From the NCBI RefSeq assembly GCF_006716315.1, contig NZ_VFOV01000001.1, forward strand, positions 4,728,501-4,792,500: a DNA stretch of 64,000 bases, in the 5' to 3' direction. The stretch is from Nocardioides albertanoniae (GTDB taxonomy: Bacteria > Actinomycetota > Actinomycetes > Propionibacteriales > Nocardioidaceae). Shown piece after piece: positions 6,763 through 16,673 of the stretch (its first letter is position 1; the number at the start of each line of letters is the position of its first letter). The notes below the pieces were generated by a model. It made no database searches. It was not told the DNA's origin and saw only the letters and a list, made by a program, of their open reading frames with translations. The position numbers and the translations under genes are program-made.

Positions 6763-8052
6763 TCAGGTCTTCGAAGAGTCGCTGTCGGCGTCGACGCTGA
6801 GCTCGGCGCCCATGGCGTCGATCTCCTCGGCGAGCTCGTCGGGCGGCGGGGCGCTGGGCTCGGCGGCCTCGGCACCGGCGCCTCCGGACCCGGCCGTGCG
6901 GCGCTTGTTCCACACGTCGAACGCGACGGCGAGCAGGAGCACCAGGCCCTTGATGGCCTGCTGCCAGTCGATGGAGACACCGAGCAGCGACATGCCGTTG
7001 TTGAGCACACCCATGACGAGGCCGCCGATGATCGCGCCGACGACGGTGCCGACGCCGCCGGTGACGGCCGCGCCACCGATGAAGGCGGCGGCGATCGCGT
7101 CGAGCTCGAAGTTGACGCCGGCCTTGGGGTTGGCCGCGGTCAGACGGGCGGTGGTCACCAGACCGGCCAGACCCGCGAGCAGCCCCATGTTGGTCATGAC
7201 CAGGAAGTCGACGCGCTTGGTGTTGACGCCCGACATGGTCGCCGCGTCGACGTTGCCGCCGATCGCGTAGACGTGCCGGCCGAAGACCGTCTTGTTCATG
7301 ATGAACGTGTAGGCCACGATCAGCCCGGCCAGGATCAGGCCGACGATCGGCAGTCCGCGAGCGTCGGCGAGCAGGTAGGCGAAGTACATGATCACGATCG
7401 TCAGCAGCGCCAGCTTCACCATGAACAGCGGGAAGGGCAGCACGTCGAAGTTGTAGGCAGCCTGGGCAGAGCGGCGCCGCACCTCGAGGAAGATCAGCAC
7501 CCCGACGGCTGCCACCGCGATGAGGAGGGTCAGGTTGTGCAGCCCGGTGTCCGGCCCGATCTCGGGCAGGAAGCCGTTGCCGATGGCCTTGAACTGGTCG
7601 GGCAGGCCACCGACGGTCGCGCCCTTGAGCACGACCAGCGTCAGACCGCGGAAGAGCAGCATCGAGGCCAGCGTCACGATGAACGCCGGGATCCCGACGT
7701 ACGCCACCCAGAAGCCGTGCCAGGCGCCGATGGCGGTGCCGAGCAGCAGGCCGAGGAAGACGGCCAGCCACCACGGCACGCTGTACTGCGTCATCATGAT
7801 CGCCGACGCGGCGCCGACGAAGGCGGCCACGGAGCCGACCGAGAGGTCGATGTGGCGCGCCACGATCACGATCACCATGCCGATGGCCAGGATCAGGATC
7901 TGGGCGTTCTGGACGACCAGGTTGGAGACGTTGAGCGGCTTGAGCAGCACGCCTTCGGTGGAGAGCTGGAAGAGGATGACGATCGCCGCCAGAGCGATGA
8001 TCATCCCGTACTGGCGGACGTTCCCGCGCAGTGTGTTGAGCAGGGCATTCAT
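6763..8052 (-). CDS. mmsB: Sugar ABC transporter permease (MmsB/XylH type)
   Basis: 429 residues, about ten membrane segments, BPD_transp_2 family. The diagnostic stretch for sugar permeases, DLSVGSVAAFVGA near residue 70, is present, as is the C-terminal GAIIGGLVMGVLNNGMSL. An acidic, probably disordered tail of about 45 residues follows the last helix, which is unusual. It is last in a leftward operon with the double ATPase (6 bases upstream) and the binding lipoprotein. The substrate is probably a pentose or aldose such as xylose, glucose or arabinose, by family resemblance. Confidence 0.85.
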   Translation of the reverse strand: MNALLNTLRGNVRQYGMIIALAAIVILFQLSTEGVLLKPLNVSNLVVQNAQILILAIGMVIVIVARHIDLSVGSVAAFVGAASAIMMTQYSVPWWLAVFLGLLLGTAIGAWHGFWVAYVGIPAFIVTLASMLLFRGLTLVVLKGATVGGLPDQFKAIGNGFLPEIGPDTGLHNLTLLIAVAAVGVLIFLEVRRRSAQAAYNFDVLPFPLFMVKLALLTIVIMYFAYLLADARGLPIVGLILAGLIVAYTFIMNKTVFGRHVYAIGGNVDAATMSGVNTKRVDFLVMTNMGLLAGLAGLVTTARLTAANPKAGVNFELDAIAAAFIGGAAVTGGVGTVVGAIIGGLVMGVLNNGMSLLGVSIDWQQAIKGLVLLLAVAFDVWNKRRTAGSGGAGAEAAEPSAPPPDELAEEIDAMGAELSVDADSDSSKT

Positions 8053-8058
8053 CGGGGG

Positions 8059-9591
8059 TTACTTCCTCGCGTCCGCGGTCATGTAGCGCATCAGGGACTC
8101 CTGGGTGGCCTCTGAGCGGTCGAACTCATGGGTGATCACGCCCTCGGCGAGGGTGTAGATGCGATCACACAGTCCGAGCAGCTCAGGCAGCTCGGAAGAG
8201 ATCACCAGGACCCCGCGACCGCTGCGGGCGAGCTCCTGGATGATCCCGTAGATCTCGTACTTGGCGCCGACATCGATGCCTCGGGTCGGCTCGTCGAGGA
8301 TCAGCAGCTTCGGGTCGGTGTACATCCACTTGGACAGCACCACCTTCTGCTGGTTGCCTCCCGACAGCTTGCCGACCCCGGCGGTGATCGAGGGCGCCTT
8401 GATGTTGAGGTTCTTGCGGTAGCTCTCGGCGACCACGACCTCCTTGTGCTCGTCGACGACGAGCCCGGCGCGCAGCTTCTTCAGCGCGGCCGACGTCACC
8501 GAGGTCTTGATGTCGTCGATCAGGTTGAGCCCGAGGCCCTTGCGGTCCTCGGAGACGTACGCGATGCCCGCATCGATCGCCTGGGTGACCGTGCTGAGGT
8601 GCAGCTCGGCTCCGTCCAGGACCAGCGAGCCGGAGGTCCGCGATCCGTAGGAGCGTCCGAAGATCGACCGCGCCAGCTCGGTGCGTCCGGCGCCCATCAT
8701 CCCGGCGATGCCGACGATCTCGCCGGCACGCACAGAGAGGTTGGCCTGCCGGATGACCTCGCGGTGGCTGTCCTGGGGGTGCATGACCGTCCAGTCACGC
8801 ACCTCGAAGAGCACATCGCCGATGGCTGGGGTGTGGTCGGGGAAGCGGTTGTCGAGATCACGGCCGACCATCCCGCGGATGATCCGGTCCTCGTCGACAC
8901 CACCGGCGGCGACGGAGAGGGTCTCGATGCTCTGGCCGTCGCGGAGGATGGTGATCTCGTCGGCGATCTGCTCGATCTCGTTCAGCTTGTGGCTGATCAT
9001 GATCGAGGTGATCCCCTTCTCCTTCAGCCCCTCCAGCAGCGCGAGCAGGTGCTGGGAGTCGTCGTCGTTGAGGGCGGCGGTCGGCTCGTCGAGGATGAGC
9101 AGCTTGACCTCCTTCGAGAGCGCCTTGGCGATCTCGACGAGCTGCTGCTTGCCGATGCCGAGGTTCTTGACCGGCGTCAGCGGGTTCTCGCGCAGGCCGA
9201 CCCGCGCGAGCAGGTCGATGGCGTCACGGTTGGCGCGGCCCCAGTCGATGACGCCGCGCTTGGCGGTCTCGTTGCCGAGGAAGATGTTCTCCGCGATCGA
9301 GAGCTCGGGGATGAGGGCGAGCTCCTGATGGATGATGACGATGCCGGCGGCCTCGCTCTGCCGGATGTTGCCGAACGTCGCGGGCGTGCCCTCGAAGACG
9401 ATCTCGCCGGCGTACGTCCCGTGGGGGTAGACGCCGCTGAGCACCTTCATCAGGGTGCTCTTGCCGGCTCCGTTCTCGCCGCAGATGGCGTGGATGTCAC
9501 CGCGGTTGACGACGAGGTTGACGTCGGCGAGCGCCTTGACGCCGGGAAACTCCTTGGTGATGCCGCGCATCTCCAGGATCGGTGAGGTCAT
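8059..9591 (-). CDS. mmsA: Sugar ABC transporter, tandem ATP-binding protein
   Basis: 510 residues with two ABC domains in tandem, as in XylG/MglA/MmsA. Domain 1 has Walker [13 protein letters not shown] near residue 33, the variant signature [15 protein letters not shown] and Walker [12 protein letters not shown]. Domain 2 has a degenerate Walker A ([10 protein letters not shown]) and signature [14 protein letters not shown]. That asymmetry is normal for the family. The start is taken as ATG 9591 because AGGA lies just upstream. It energises the permease encoded next to it. Confidence 0.9.
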   Translation of the reverse strand: MTSPILEMRGITKEFPGVKALADVNLVVNRGDIHAICGENGAGKSTLMKVLSGVYPHGTYAGEIVFEGTPATFGNIRQSEAAGIVIIHQELALIPELSIAENIFLGNETAKRGVIDWGRANRDAIDLLARVGLRENPLTPVKNLGIGKQQLVEIAKALSKEVKLLILDEPTAALNDDDSQHLLALLEGLKEKGITSIMISHKLNEIEQIADEITILRDGQSIETLSVAAGGVDEDRIIRGMVGRDLDNRFPDHTPAIGDVLFEVRDWTVMHPQDSHREVIRQANLSVRAGEIVGIAGMMGAGRTELARSIFGRSYGSRTSGSLVLDGAELHLSTVTQAIDAGIAYVSEDRKGLGLNLIDDIKTSVTSAALKKLRAGLVVDEHKEVVVAESYRKNLNIKAPSITAGVGKLSGGNQQKVVLSKWMYTDPKLLILDEPTRGIDVGAKYEIYGIIQELARSGRGVLVISSELPELLGLCDRIYTLAEGVITHEFDRSEATQESLMRYMTADARK

Positions 9592-9648
9592 GTCGTTCCT
9601 GACTTCTCGGCCCACGAGGCTGACCTGGCGCTCGCGGGACGCCCAACA

Positions 9649-9679
9649 GGCTGGGCCCGGCGGATCGCCGGGCCCAGCC
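9649..9679 (-). promoter_or_regulatory. Intercistronic stem-loop between binding-protein and ATPase genes
   Basis: GGCTGGGCCCGGCG (9649-9662) pairs perfectly with CGCCGGGCCCAGCC (9666-9679) across a GAT loop. It starts 8 bases after the lipoprotein stop and lies before the ATPase start. Such structures commonly reduce read-through or stabilise the upstream message, giving more binding protein than transporter. That role is inferred from position. Confidence 0.7.
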
Positions 9680-9687
9680 GTGTGGCG

Positions 9688-10752
9688 CTACTTGATCTCG
9701 TCGGCGGTGTAGTACTTGGAGTCGACCAGCACCTTCTGGATGTTGTCCTTCTTCACCGGGACGATCTCCAGGACGTTCGACGGCACGACCTTCTTGCCGT
9801 TGTCGTAGGTCTCGGTGTCGTTGACCTCGGGCTCCTTGCCCTCACCGACGGCGATGATCATGTCGAGGGTCACCTGCGCGAGCTTGCGGGTGTCCTTGAA
9901 GATCGTGGAGTACTGCTCACCGGCTGCGATCGACTTCACCGACTGCACCTCGGCGTCCTGGCCGGTGATGATCGGCAGGTCGGCGGCGGTGTAGCCGTTG
10001 CCCTTGAGGGCGGCGATGATGCCGAGCGAGAGACCGTCGTAGGGCGAGAGCACGCCCTGGACCTTCTTCGAGGCGTACGTCTTGGTGAGGAGGTCCTCCA
10101 TGCGCTTCTGCGCGGTGGCCGGGTCCCAGCGCAGGATCGCGACCTGCTTGAAGTCGGTCTGGCCGGACGGGATGACGATCTCGCCGGACTTGATCAGCGG
10201 CTCGAGCACCGTCATGGCGCCGTCCCAGAAGTAGTCGGCGTTGTTGTCGTCCGGCGAACCCGCGAAGAGCTCGACGTTGTAGGGCCCCTTGCCCTTCGCC
10301 TTCAGGCCCTCGACCAGCGAGGTGGCCTGCTGCTTGCCGACCTCGTAGTTGTCGAAGGTCGAGTAGTAGTCGACGGCCTCGGTGCCCAGGATGAGGCGGT
10401 CGTAGCTGATCACCGGGATCTCCTGGGAGTCGGCGGTGTCGAGCACCTCGCCGAGCGCGGTGCCGTCGATGGCGGCGACCACCAGGACGTCGACGCCCTT
10501 GGTCACCATGTTCTCGACCTGGGAGACCTGGGTCGGGATGTCGTCCTCGGCATACTGCAGGTCGACCTTGTAACCCTCTGCCTCCAGCTCCTTCTTGATG
10601 TTGTTGCCGTCGGCGATCCAACGCTCGGACGACTTGGTCGGCATGGCCACACCGATGGTGCCCTTGTCACCATCGCCGCCGCCGTCGCCGCCGCATGCCG
10701 CCAGGCCGAGCGCAAGCGCCGCCGCGGTGATCGTGGTGAGTAGCTTGCGCAC
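9688..10752 (-). CDS. chvE: Sugar-binding lipoprotein (ChvE/XylF-like)
   Basis: 354 residues. A lipoprotein signal peptide ends at LAAC with Cys20, followed by a Gly/Asp-rich linker and a periplasmic-binding-protein type 1 fold ([38 protein letters not shown]). The YDR...D-type motifs are characteristic of ChvE-like aldose-binding proteins. The GTG start has GGAG at the proper distance. First gene of the operon, followed by an intercistronic hairpin that should favour its expression. The precise sugar is not determined. Confidence 0.88.
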   Translation of the reverse strand: MRKLLTTITAAALALGLAACGGDGGGDGDKGTIGVAMPTKSSERWIADGNNIKKELEAEGYKVDLQYAEDDIPTQVSQVENMVTKGVDVLVVAAIDGTALGEVLDTADSQEIPVISYDRLILGTEAVDYYSTFDNYEVGKQQATSLVEGLKAKGKGPYNVELFAGSPDDNNADYFWDGAMTVLEPLIKSGEIVIPSGQTDFKQVAILRWDPATAQKRMEDLLTKTYASKKVQGVLSPYDGLSLGIIAALKGNGYTAADLPIITGQDAEVQSVKSIAAGEQYSTIFKDTRKLAQVTLDMIIAVGEGKEPEVNDTETYDNGKKVVPSNVLEIVPVKKDNIQKVLVDSKYYTADEIK

Positions 10753-10810
10753 TTACCTGCTCCATTTCGTCTGCGGCCACGGGCCGGTCTCGGGGTGAGC
10801 CAGATCACGA

Positions 10811-10824
10811 TGTGAACGCTCACA
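10811..10824. promoter_or_regulatory. LacI-family-type operator upstream of the sugar ABC operon
   Basis: TGTGAACGCTCACA is a near-perfect palindrome with the central CG step and TGTGA/TCACA arms typical of LacI-family operators. It is 59 bases upstream of the binding-lipoprotein start, a position fitting promoter-proximal repression. No LacI gene is in this neighbourhood; the nearest sugar-type regulator is the ROK gene 9 kb away. The rest of the region to 11049 shows no gene. Confidence 0.65.
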
Positions 10825-11049
10825 TCGGCACAGGCTGCACCTTCGACGCCGAACGCGTCAAGAGTCGAACGGGGATGTTTCCGACTCGTGACTAAGTGAT
10901 CGCGGGGGTAGCGAAGCGTTCACCCCGTGTGGCGCCCGTCTCGCGAGAGCCGTCCGAGCGGTCGCCCGCAGGACCCGCGCGGGGCCCGGCGGAGCAATCG
11001 CTCACGGCGGGCTCACAGCAGGCTCACGGCAGAGCCGAGAGCCGATGGT

Positions 11050-11670
11050 TCACAGGTGACGTACGCCGACCAGAGCACCTGACCCGCCGGGCCAGGCGAC
11101 GTCGATCGACTCGTCGCCGTCAGCGGCGGATCCGTCGACGAGGCGCTTGACCACGATCGCGAAGCTGCCCGCCTCGACGTGGGTCTCGGCACCGTGAGAA
11201 CGGATGGTCACGCCGTCGAAGGAGGGCGCCGCGTTGCGTGGTCGCGACCCGGAGCCGACGGCAGTGACGACGGCATCACGGCGCTCGACGAAACCGCTCT
11301 CGTCGTAGACGTCGATCGGCTCCTGGCTCGCGCCGGTGAGCGCGGCGGTCAGGAGCACCCGCACGGCCACCGGGTCGGCGCAGGCGTCGTAGACGTAGCG
11401 GGTGCCGAGCGCGGAGTGCTCGCAGGTCGACAGCCGGAAGTCTTCGGCGCCCTCGAGCGGCGCCTCGCGGTAGGTGACCGGGAGGTGGACGACGGAGTCG
11501 CCGGCGTCGAGGAGCACGCACTCGATCCCGACCTTGCCGGCCGGGTCGTCGAACCGGTAGCCCCCGATCAGGCGGCTCAGGTCACCCGGTCGCCACGGCT
11601 GGTCGGCCAGCCAGGCACCGAAGATCTCGGCCTTCGACGGCGTGAGGGTGGCCTTGTGAACGATCGCCAT
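11050..11670 (-). CDS. Maltokinase N-terminal-cap-like domain protein
   Basis: 206 residues. It begins MAIVHKATLTPSKAEIFGAWL and carries motifs such as WRPGDLSRLIGGYRFDDP and CVLLDAGDSVVHLPVTYR. It matches the stand-alone proteins resembling the N-terminal cap domain of actinobacterial maltokinase/GlgE-associated proteins. No kinase domain is present, so it is unlikely to phosphorylate a sugar itself; a carbohydrate-binding or regulatory role is inference. It lies 17 bases downstream of the DUF4229 gene on the same strand and may be the distal member of the cytochrome c maturation transcript. Confidence 0.7.
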   Translation of the reverse strand: MAIVHKATLTPSKAEIFGAWLADQPWRPGDLSRLIGGYRFDDPAGKVGIECVLLDAGDSVVHLPVTYREAPLEGAEDFRLSTCEHSALGTRYVYDACADPVAVRVLLTAALTGASQEPIDVYDESGFVERRDAVVTAVGSGSRPRNAAPSFDGVTIRSHGAETHVEAGSFAIVVKRLVDGSAADGDESIDVAWPGGSGALVGVRHL

Positions 11671-11687
11671 GATCGTTGTCTAACAGG

Positions 11688-11984
11688 TCAGGAGACCTTC
11701 TGGCTATCGCCTTCGCCGGTCGGCTCACCGTCGATCTCGGAGTCTTCCTTGGCGCGGGAGGCCTCGACCGCCTTCGCGGCGCGGGCCTCGACCTTCTCGG
11801 CGAGCGCCCGACGCTGCGGGTCGAGCACGAAGAAGGAGAGCGCGCCGCTGATCAGGAACGCCAGGATCACCGAGTAGAAGATGTTGACCTCGCCGGCGAC
11901 GAGCGACCAGATGCCCGCCACGATGCCGAAGGTCGCGACCAGCGACAGCAGCCGCAGACCGGTGTAGATCCAGAACTCTTTCAT
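11688..11984 (-). CDS. DUF4229 membrane protein
   Basis: 98 residues. Two hydrophobic helices (about 7-30 and 34-54) are followed by FFVLDPQRRALAEKVEARAAKA, a charged coiled-coil-like tail. This matches the DUF4229 family, which in actinobacteria lies directly beside ccsB as here, with a 2-base gap. Biochemical function is unknown. The conserved position suggests an accessory role in cytochrome c maturation, by inference. Confidence 0.8.
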   Translation of the reverse strand: MKEFWIYTGLRLLSLVATFGIVAGIWSLVAGEVNIFYSVILAFLISGALSFFVLDPQRRALAEKVEARAAKAVEASRAKEDSEIDGEPTGEGDSQKVS

Positions 11985-11986
11985 GC

Positions 11987-13012
11987 TCAGACTCCCACGG
12001 GGACGGTGATCTCGACCTGCTCGTCCACCGGACCGGCCGGGGCGGCGTACGAGTGCTGCGAGGTCGAGGAGAAGTAGTTGATGCCGACGAAGTTGAACCA
12101 CAGCGTGGCCACCCCGATCAGCGCGACGGTCGCGGCCTTCTTGCCCTTCCACCCGGCGGTGGCGCGGGCGTGGAGGTAGCCGGCGTAGACGACCCAGGTG
12201 ATGAACGCCCAGACCTCCTTGGGGTCCCAGTTCCAGTAGGAGCCCCAGGCGTCGTGGGCCCAGATCGGACCCGAGATCAGCACCCCGAAGGTCCAGATCG
12301 GGAACGCGAAGGCGTGGATGCGGTAGGAGATCCGGTCGAGCGTGCCCAGGTCGGGCACCCGCGCCAGGATCGTCGCGTCGGGGAAGCGGGCCTTGAAGAG
12401 GTAGGCCGCCGAGGCGATGCCTCCCAGCGTGAAACCACCGGTCGCGATGATCGCGGCGACGACGTGGATGACGAGCCAGTAGGAGTTGAGCGCCTCGGTC
12501 AGCGGAGCGACCGGCTCGTAGAGGCCGACCACGGCCAGCATCAGCACGACCACGACGAACCCGAGCACCCACGGCGCCATCCAGGCCAGCTTGAGACGGC
12601 GGTAGAGCACGACGTACGCAGCGGCGACCACGAACGAGCCCGAGATCGTGAACTCGTACATGTTGCCCCACGGCACCCGGTTGGGGTCGGCGGCCATCCC
12701 GCGACCCACCAGCGCCACCAGGTGGCAGAGCACCGCGATGCCCGTCAGCAGCACGCTGAGGCGACCGAAGAGCTCGGCTCGCCGCTCGCGCGCGGCATCG
12801 GCCAGGCCCGCAGCCGACCCGACGGAGTCAGCGGAGTCGGCGGAGTCGGTGGGCGCGCCGGCGCCGACGAGCTCCTTCTCCGCGACAGAGGCCTTCGCGC
12901 TCGAGAGCCACGCCGACCACTCGACCAGCGCACAGAGCAGCGCCAGGAAGTAGACGACCCCGGCCGCCGAGATGGCCTGGTCGCTGAGAACGCCCCAGGT
13001 GTGGTCAGTCAT
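11987..13012 (-). CDS. ccsB: Cytochrome c biogenesis protein CcsB/CcsA, haem handling
   Basis: 341 residues, multi-pass membrane protein of the System II haem export/ligation pathway. The tryptophan-rich WWD motif that binds haem appears as WGSYWNWDPKEVWAF near residue 265. Conserved histidines lie in flanking loops (LCHLVALVG and VIHVVAAI). A hydrophilic Ser/Asp-rich insert lies near residues 35-60. The ATG start overlaps the resB stop (ATGA). It works with ResB in a complex that attaches haem to apocytochromes outside the membrane. Confidence 0.92.
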   Translation of the reverse strand: MTDHTWGVLSDQAISAAGVVYFLALLCALVEWSAWLSSAKASVAEKELVGAGAPTDSADSADSVGSAAGLADAARERRAELFGRLSVLLTGIAVLCHLVALVGRGMAADPNRVPWGNMYEFTISGSFVVAAAYVVLYRRLKLAWMAPWVLGFVVVVLMLAVVGLYEPVAPLTEALNSYWLVIHVVAAIIATGGFTLGGIASAAYLFKARFPDATILARVPDLGTLDRISYRIHAFAFPIWTFGVLISGPIWAHDAWGSYWNWDPKEVWAFITWVVYAGYLHARATAGWKGKKAATVALIGVATLWFNFVGINYFSSTSQHSYAAPAGPVDEQVEITVPVGV

Positions 13013-14586
13013 CGGTTCTCCTCGTGTGCTGTCTGCGGCTGGTCCGCAGCTCGCCCGCCTCGCAACGTCTCCACGAGACCGGCGACGACGGCCGCGGTGT
13101 CTCCACCGCCGGAGCGGTCGAGCGCGGCGACCTCGACCAGTGTGCCCCCATCGACTCGGCGGGCGCGAACCCAGACCCGGCGGGAGCGGATGAAGAGCGA
13201 CCCGAGCAGCCCCACCAGTGCCAGGGAGACGCCGAGCAGCGCCCATTCCTTGCCGGGCGACTTCGAGATCTGCACCCGGTTCCACTGCTGGACGTCGTCG
13301 AAGGAGACCGAGCCGAGCCCGTCGGGCAGCTCGACCGTGTCCCCCAGCCGCAGGTTGAACGCCTTCCCGGACTCGTCGGGCGACATCATGTTGGCCTTGG
13401 AGGTGTCGAGCGAATAGACCGACTGCGGGCCGGAGTCGAGGTTGAGGTCGCCCCGGAAACCCTGCAGCGACAGCATCGCGTGCTTGCCGTCGCCGATGTC
13501 ACCGGTGAGGTTGACGGGCTCGCCGTCGGCGGTGCCCTCGAAGGGGTAGAAAAGCCCCTGGAAGCCGATCTCCTCGGGAGAGGCGTACGGCGCCTTCACG
13601 ACACCGAAGGAGAGCAGGTTCTGGCTCTGCGGGAGGAAGACCGTCGGCCCCGAGTAGGCCACGTCGCCGTTGCCGTCGCGCACCGTGATCACCGGTGCGT
13701 AGCCATGGGCGAGCAGGAAGACGTCGGTGCCGCCGACGGTCAGCGGGTGGTTGACCTTGAGCTTGTAGTCCTTCGCCTTCGCGGAGCCCTCGGTGTAGCG
13801 GATGTGCGACTCGAAGCCGCGCGCCGTGCCCGCGCCGGCACCCGTGGTCAGCCAGTCGGCCTTGAAGTCGCCGATCTTGAAGGTGAAGTCGTCGAGGTCC
13901 TCGGGCGCGAAGAGCGAGCCCGGCTTGAAGTCGTCGTACTGCGACATCTCGTTGGCGAAGCCGAACTCCTCCCCCACGAGCACGATCACGCCGCCCTTGT
14001 AGCCGAACAGGCTCCCGGTCGCGAACGCGACCAGCACGATGATCAGCGACATGTGGAAGATCAGGTTGCCGGCCTCACGCAGATAGCCCTTCTCGGCGCT
14101 CACGGACTCGCCGTCGTCGGCCTTGCGGATGCGATAGCCGCGAAGCTGCTTGCGCGCCGCGGCGAGCACCTCCTCGGGCTCCTGGTCGGTGACGTACGAG
14201 TCGGAGTCGGGCAGCCGGGTCAGCTTGCCCGGGGTCGCCGGCGGCTGCGCGCGCATCGCCTTCGCGTAGACCAGGCAGCGCGGGATGATGCAGCCGACCA
14301 GCGAGACCATCAGCAGCAGGTAGATGGCGGCGAACCACGGCGTGGAGTAGACGTTGAAGAGCCCGAGCGTCTTGTAGATCGGGGTCAGCGTCGTGTGCGC
14401 CTCGCGCCACTGGTCGGCCTTGAGCGAGTCGACCCCGTCCTGCGGGATCAGCGAGCCCGGCACCGCGGCCAGGGCGAGCAGCAGCAGCAGGATCAGTGCC
14501 GTACGCATCGAGGTCAGCTGGCGCCAGCCCCAGCGGGCCAGCTCGCGGGCGTTGAGCTCGCCCGGGCGGCGAGAGTCGTCGTTCAC
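13009..14586 (-). CDS. resB: Cytochrome c biogenesis protein ResB
   Basis: 525 residues, System II partner of CcsB. N-terminal helices (TALILLLLLALAAVPGSLIPQ, about residues 29-48, and IYLLLMVSLVGCIIP) are followed by a third helix near 190, a large extracytoplasmic domain, and a final helix near residue 450 (ALLGVSLALVGLLGSLFI). GTG 14586 overlaps the ccdA stop by 4 bases. Longer upstream readings pass through ccdA and are not real. Gene order and overlap indicate coupled expression with ccdA, resA and ccsB. Confidence 0.92.
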   Translation of the reverse strand: MNDDSRRPGELNARELARWGWRQLTSMRTALILLLLLALAAVPGSLIPQDGVDSLKADQWREAHTTLTPIYKTLGLFNVYSTPWFAAIYLLLMVSLVGCIIPRCLVYAKAMRAQPPATPGKLTRLPDSDSYVTDQEPEEVLAAARKQLRGYRIRKADDGESVSAEKGYLREAGNLIFHMSLIIVLVAFATGSLFGYKGGVIVLVGEEFGFANEMSQYDDFKPGSLFAPEDLDDFTFKIGDFKADWLTTGAGAGTARGFESHIRYTEGSAKAKDYKLKVNHPLTVGGTDVFLLAHGYAPVITVRDGNGDVAYSGPTVFLPQSQNLLSFGVVKAPYASPEEIGFQGLFYPFEGTADGEPVNLTGDIGDGKHAMLSLQGFRGDLNLDSGPQSVYSLDTSKANMMSPDESGKAFNLRLGDTVELPDGLGSVSFDDVQQWNRVQISKSPGKEWALLGVSLALVGLLGSLFIRSRRVWVRARRVDGGTLVEVAALDRSGGGDTAAVVAGLVETLRGGRAADQPQTAHEENR

Positions 14587-15341
14587 AGTGCGATGCCTTC
14601 CCAGCGCTGGACGAGCTGCACCTGGAGCCATTGGACGCCGTTGTCCCACCATCCGGTGAGCATGGCGACGCCGATCAGGATCATCAGCACGCCGCCGACG
14701 ATCGTGATCGCGCGGGTGTGGCGGCGGAACCAGCTCAGCGCGACCGTCGCCTGTCGCCACATCACCGCGACCAGCACGAACGGGATGCCGAGACCGAGCG
14801 CGTAGACGGCGAGCAGCAGACCACCACGGGCGGCGGTGCCCTGATCCCAGGCGAGGCCGGTGATGACACCGAGCGTCGGCCCGGTGCACGGAGTCCAGGC
14901 CAGCCCGAACAGGAAGCCCAGCAGCGGCGCGGCGGCCAGCCCGACCGCCGGCACCTTGTGGAACTTCAGGTCGCGCTGCAGCAGCGGGATGAAGCCCATG
15001 AACGCGATGCCCATGACGATCGAGAGCACCCCGAGGACCTTGGTGCCGGTCTCCTGGAAGGCGAGCAGCTTGTAGGCGATCCCGCCTACGGTGACCCCGA
15101 GCAGCACGAAGACCACGGAGAACCCGGCGACGAACAGCAGCGACCCCGCGAGCATGCGGCCGCGGCGTACGTCACCGGAGGCGAGGTCGGCGCCGGACAG
15201 GCCGGTGGCGTAGGAGAGGTATCCCGGCAGCATCGGCAGCGTGCACGGCGAGACGAAGGAGAGGAACCCGGCCAGGAGCGCGACCGGGATCGCCAGCAGC
15301 AGCGACCCGCTCCCGGCGGTGCTCGCGAACCAGTCGGTCAT
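14583..15341 (-). CDS. ccdA: Thiol-disulfide interchange protein CcdA
   Basis: 252 residues, six-helix membrane protein that carries reducing equivalents across the membrane to ResA. The two redox cysteines lie in FVSPCTLPMLPGYLSY (first helix) and LAWTPCTGPTLG (helix 4), each with adjacent prolines as in the family. It overlaps resA by 4 bases upstream and resB by 4 bases downstream, so all three are translationally coupled. Confidence 0.93.
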   Translation of the reverse strand: MTDWFASTAGSGSLLLAIPVALLAGFLSFVSPCTLPMLPGYLSYATGLSGADLASGDVRRGRMLAGSLLFVAGFSVVFVLLGVTVGGIAYKLLAFQETGTKVLGVLSIVMGIAFMGFIPLLQRDLKFHKVPAVGLAAAPLLGFLFGLAWTPCTGPTLGVITGLAWDQGTAARGGLLLAVYALGLGIPFVLVAVMWRQATVALSWFRRHTRAITIVGGVLMILIGVAMLTGWWDNGVQWLQVQLVQRWEGIAL

Positions 15342-15931
15342 GCCGGGTCCTTGCCGCCGGAGCCCGCCGCGGTGATGAGCGTGTCGAGCGTACGAGCCGA
15401 GGGGATCTCCCCGCGGATCAGAGCCGCCACACGTCCCTGGGTGTCGAGGATCGCGGTGGCGGGGATGGCCCGGGGCGCCAGCGAGCCCTTCAGCGCGAGC
15501 ACGGCAGCGCCGTCGGGTGAGTAGACCGAGGGATACTCGACGCCGTAGTGGCGCTCGAAGGCCTGGCCCTGCGCCGCCGAGGCGTCGCGGGTGTTGAGGC
15601 CCACGAAGGCGACCTCGTCACCGAGCTCCTCGTTGGCGGCCTGGAGCATCGGCATCTCCTTGCGGCACGGCGCGCACCCGGTCCACCACACGTTGAGCAC
15701 GGTGACCTTGCCACGCGTGTCGGCGAGGTCGAACGGCTTGCCCTCCAGCGTCTTGCCGGTGATCTCGACCGGTTCGCCGCGATCGGCGACCGGGATCTCC
15801 TGGGTGCGGCCGTCGCCGGAGATGTAGCCGGCCTCGTTGGTGCCGTTCTGCCCGCACGCGGCGAGCAGCCCGACCATCGCCAGCGCGAGCACTACACGCA
15901 CCGGGATGCCGCGGCCACTCTTCTGGTTCAC
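15338..15931 (-). CDS. resA: Thioredoxin-like lipoprotein ResA
   Basis: 197 residues from GTG 15931, which has AGGAAGAG upstream; a longer TTG reading removes that ribosome site. A signal peptide ending LLAAC (Cys26) indicates a lipoprotein. A TlpA/ResA thioredoxin fold carries the active site WTGCAPCRKEMP. It reduces the CXXCH cysteines of apocytochrome c before haem ligation, receiving electrons from CcdA, encoded next to it with a 4-base overlap. Confidence 0.9.
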   Translation of the reverse strand: MNQKSGRGIPVRVVLALAMVGLLAACGQNGTNEAGYISGDGRTQEIPVADRGEPVEITGKTLEGKPFDLADTRGKVTVLNVWWTGCAPCRKEMPMLQAANEELGDEVAFVGLNTRDASAAQGQAFERHYGVEYPSVYSPDGAAVLALKGSLAPRAIPATAILDTQGRVAALIRGEIPSARTLDTLITAAGSGGKDPA

Positions 15932-15965
15932 ACCCCAGACTCTTCCTGACAAAACTGAGAGCCTC

Positions 15966-16673
15966 TTAATCGTCGACGGAGGCCTCGGGGCCCGAGCCTT
16001 CCGGAGCGTCGCCGGCCGAGAACGGCGCGTACTTGTCCTTCGCCGGAAGCATGTCGCCGGCCGGCTCGCTGTAGGAGAGCGCGACGAACTCGTTGTCGAC
16101 GAAGTGGAGCGAGGTCAGCGAGCACAGCGCGCACTCCCGCTTGCGCGGGTCATGGAGGAAGCTGCGGCCCTCGATGTTGAGCCGGGTGGTCCAGATCGGC
16201 AGCTGATGGGAGACGATGACGGCCTCGTGGCCGCGCGCCGCGTCGCGCGCGTCGTAGATCGCCGACATCATCCTGGCCACGATCTCGAGGTAGGGCTCGC
16301 CCCACGACGGCTTGAGCGGGTTGATCAGCTTCGGCCAGACCTTGGGGTCGCGCAGCGGGCCGAGGCCGTCACGGAAGCTCTTGCCCACGAAGAGGTTCTC
16401 CGACTCCAGCACCCGCTCGTCGAGCGAGATCTCGAGGCCACGCGCCTGCGCCAGCGGGCCGGCGGTCTGCTGGGCTCGCTCGAGCGGGCTCGAGACGATG
16501 TGGGTGATGTCTCGCTCACCGATCTCCTCGGCGACACGGTCGGCCATCTTCAGGCCGAGCTCGGAGAGGTTGTAGCCCGGACGGCGCCCGTAGAGGATGC
16601 CGTCGGGGTTGTGCACCTCACCGTGCCGCAGCAGGTGGACGGTGGTCTCGTTGCTCGTGCCCTTCGCGTTCAT
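15966..16673 (-). CDS. Histidine phosphatase / phosphoglycerate mutase-like protein
   Basis: 235 residues. The histidine phosphatase superfamily signature is [12 protein letters not shown] near residue 13 with the catalytic His, then [11 protein letters not shown] and a second active-site VSHQLPIW. Actinobacterial orthologues lie between hemL and the cytochrome c maturation genes, as here. It overlaps hemL by 4 bases (ATGA) and is 34 bases before resA. Substrate is uncertain; true glycolytic mutase activity is not implied. An acidic C-terminal tail follows the domain. Confidence 0.85.
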   Translation of the reverse strand: MNAKGTSNETTVHLLRHGEVHNPDGILYGRRPGYNLSELGLKMADRVAEEIGERDITHIVSSPLERAQQTAGPLAQARGLEISLDERVLESENLFVGKSFRDGLGPLRDPKVWPKLINPLKPSWGEPYLEIVARMMSAIYDARDAARGHEAVIVSHQLPIWTTRLNIEGRSFLHDPRKRECALCSLTSLHFVDNEFVALSYSEPAGDMLPAKDKYAPFSAGDAPEGSGPEASVDD

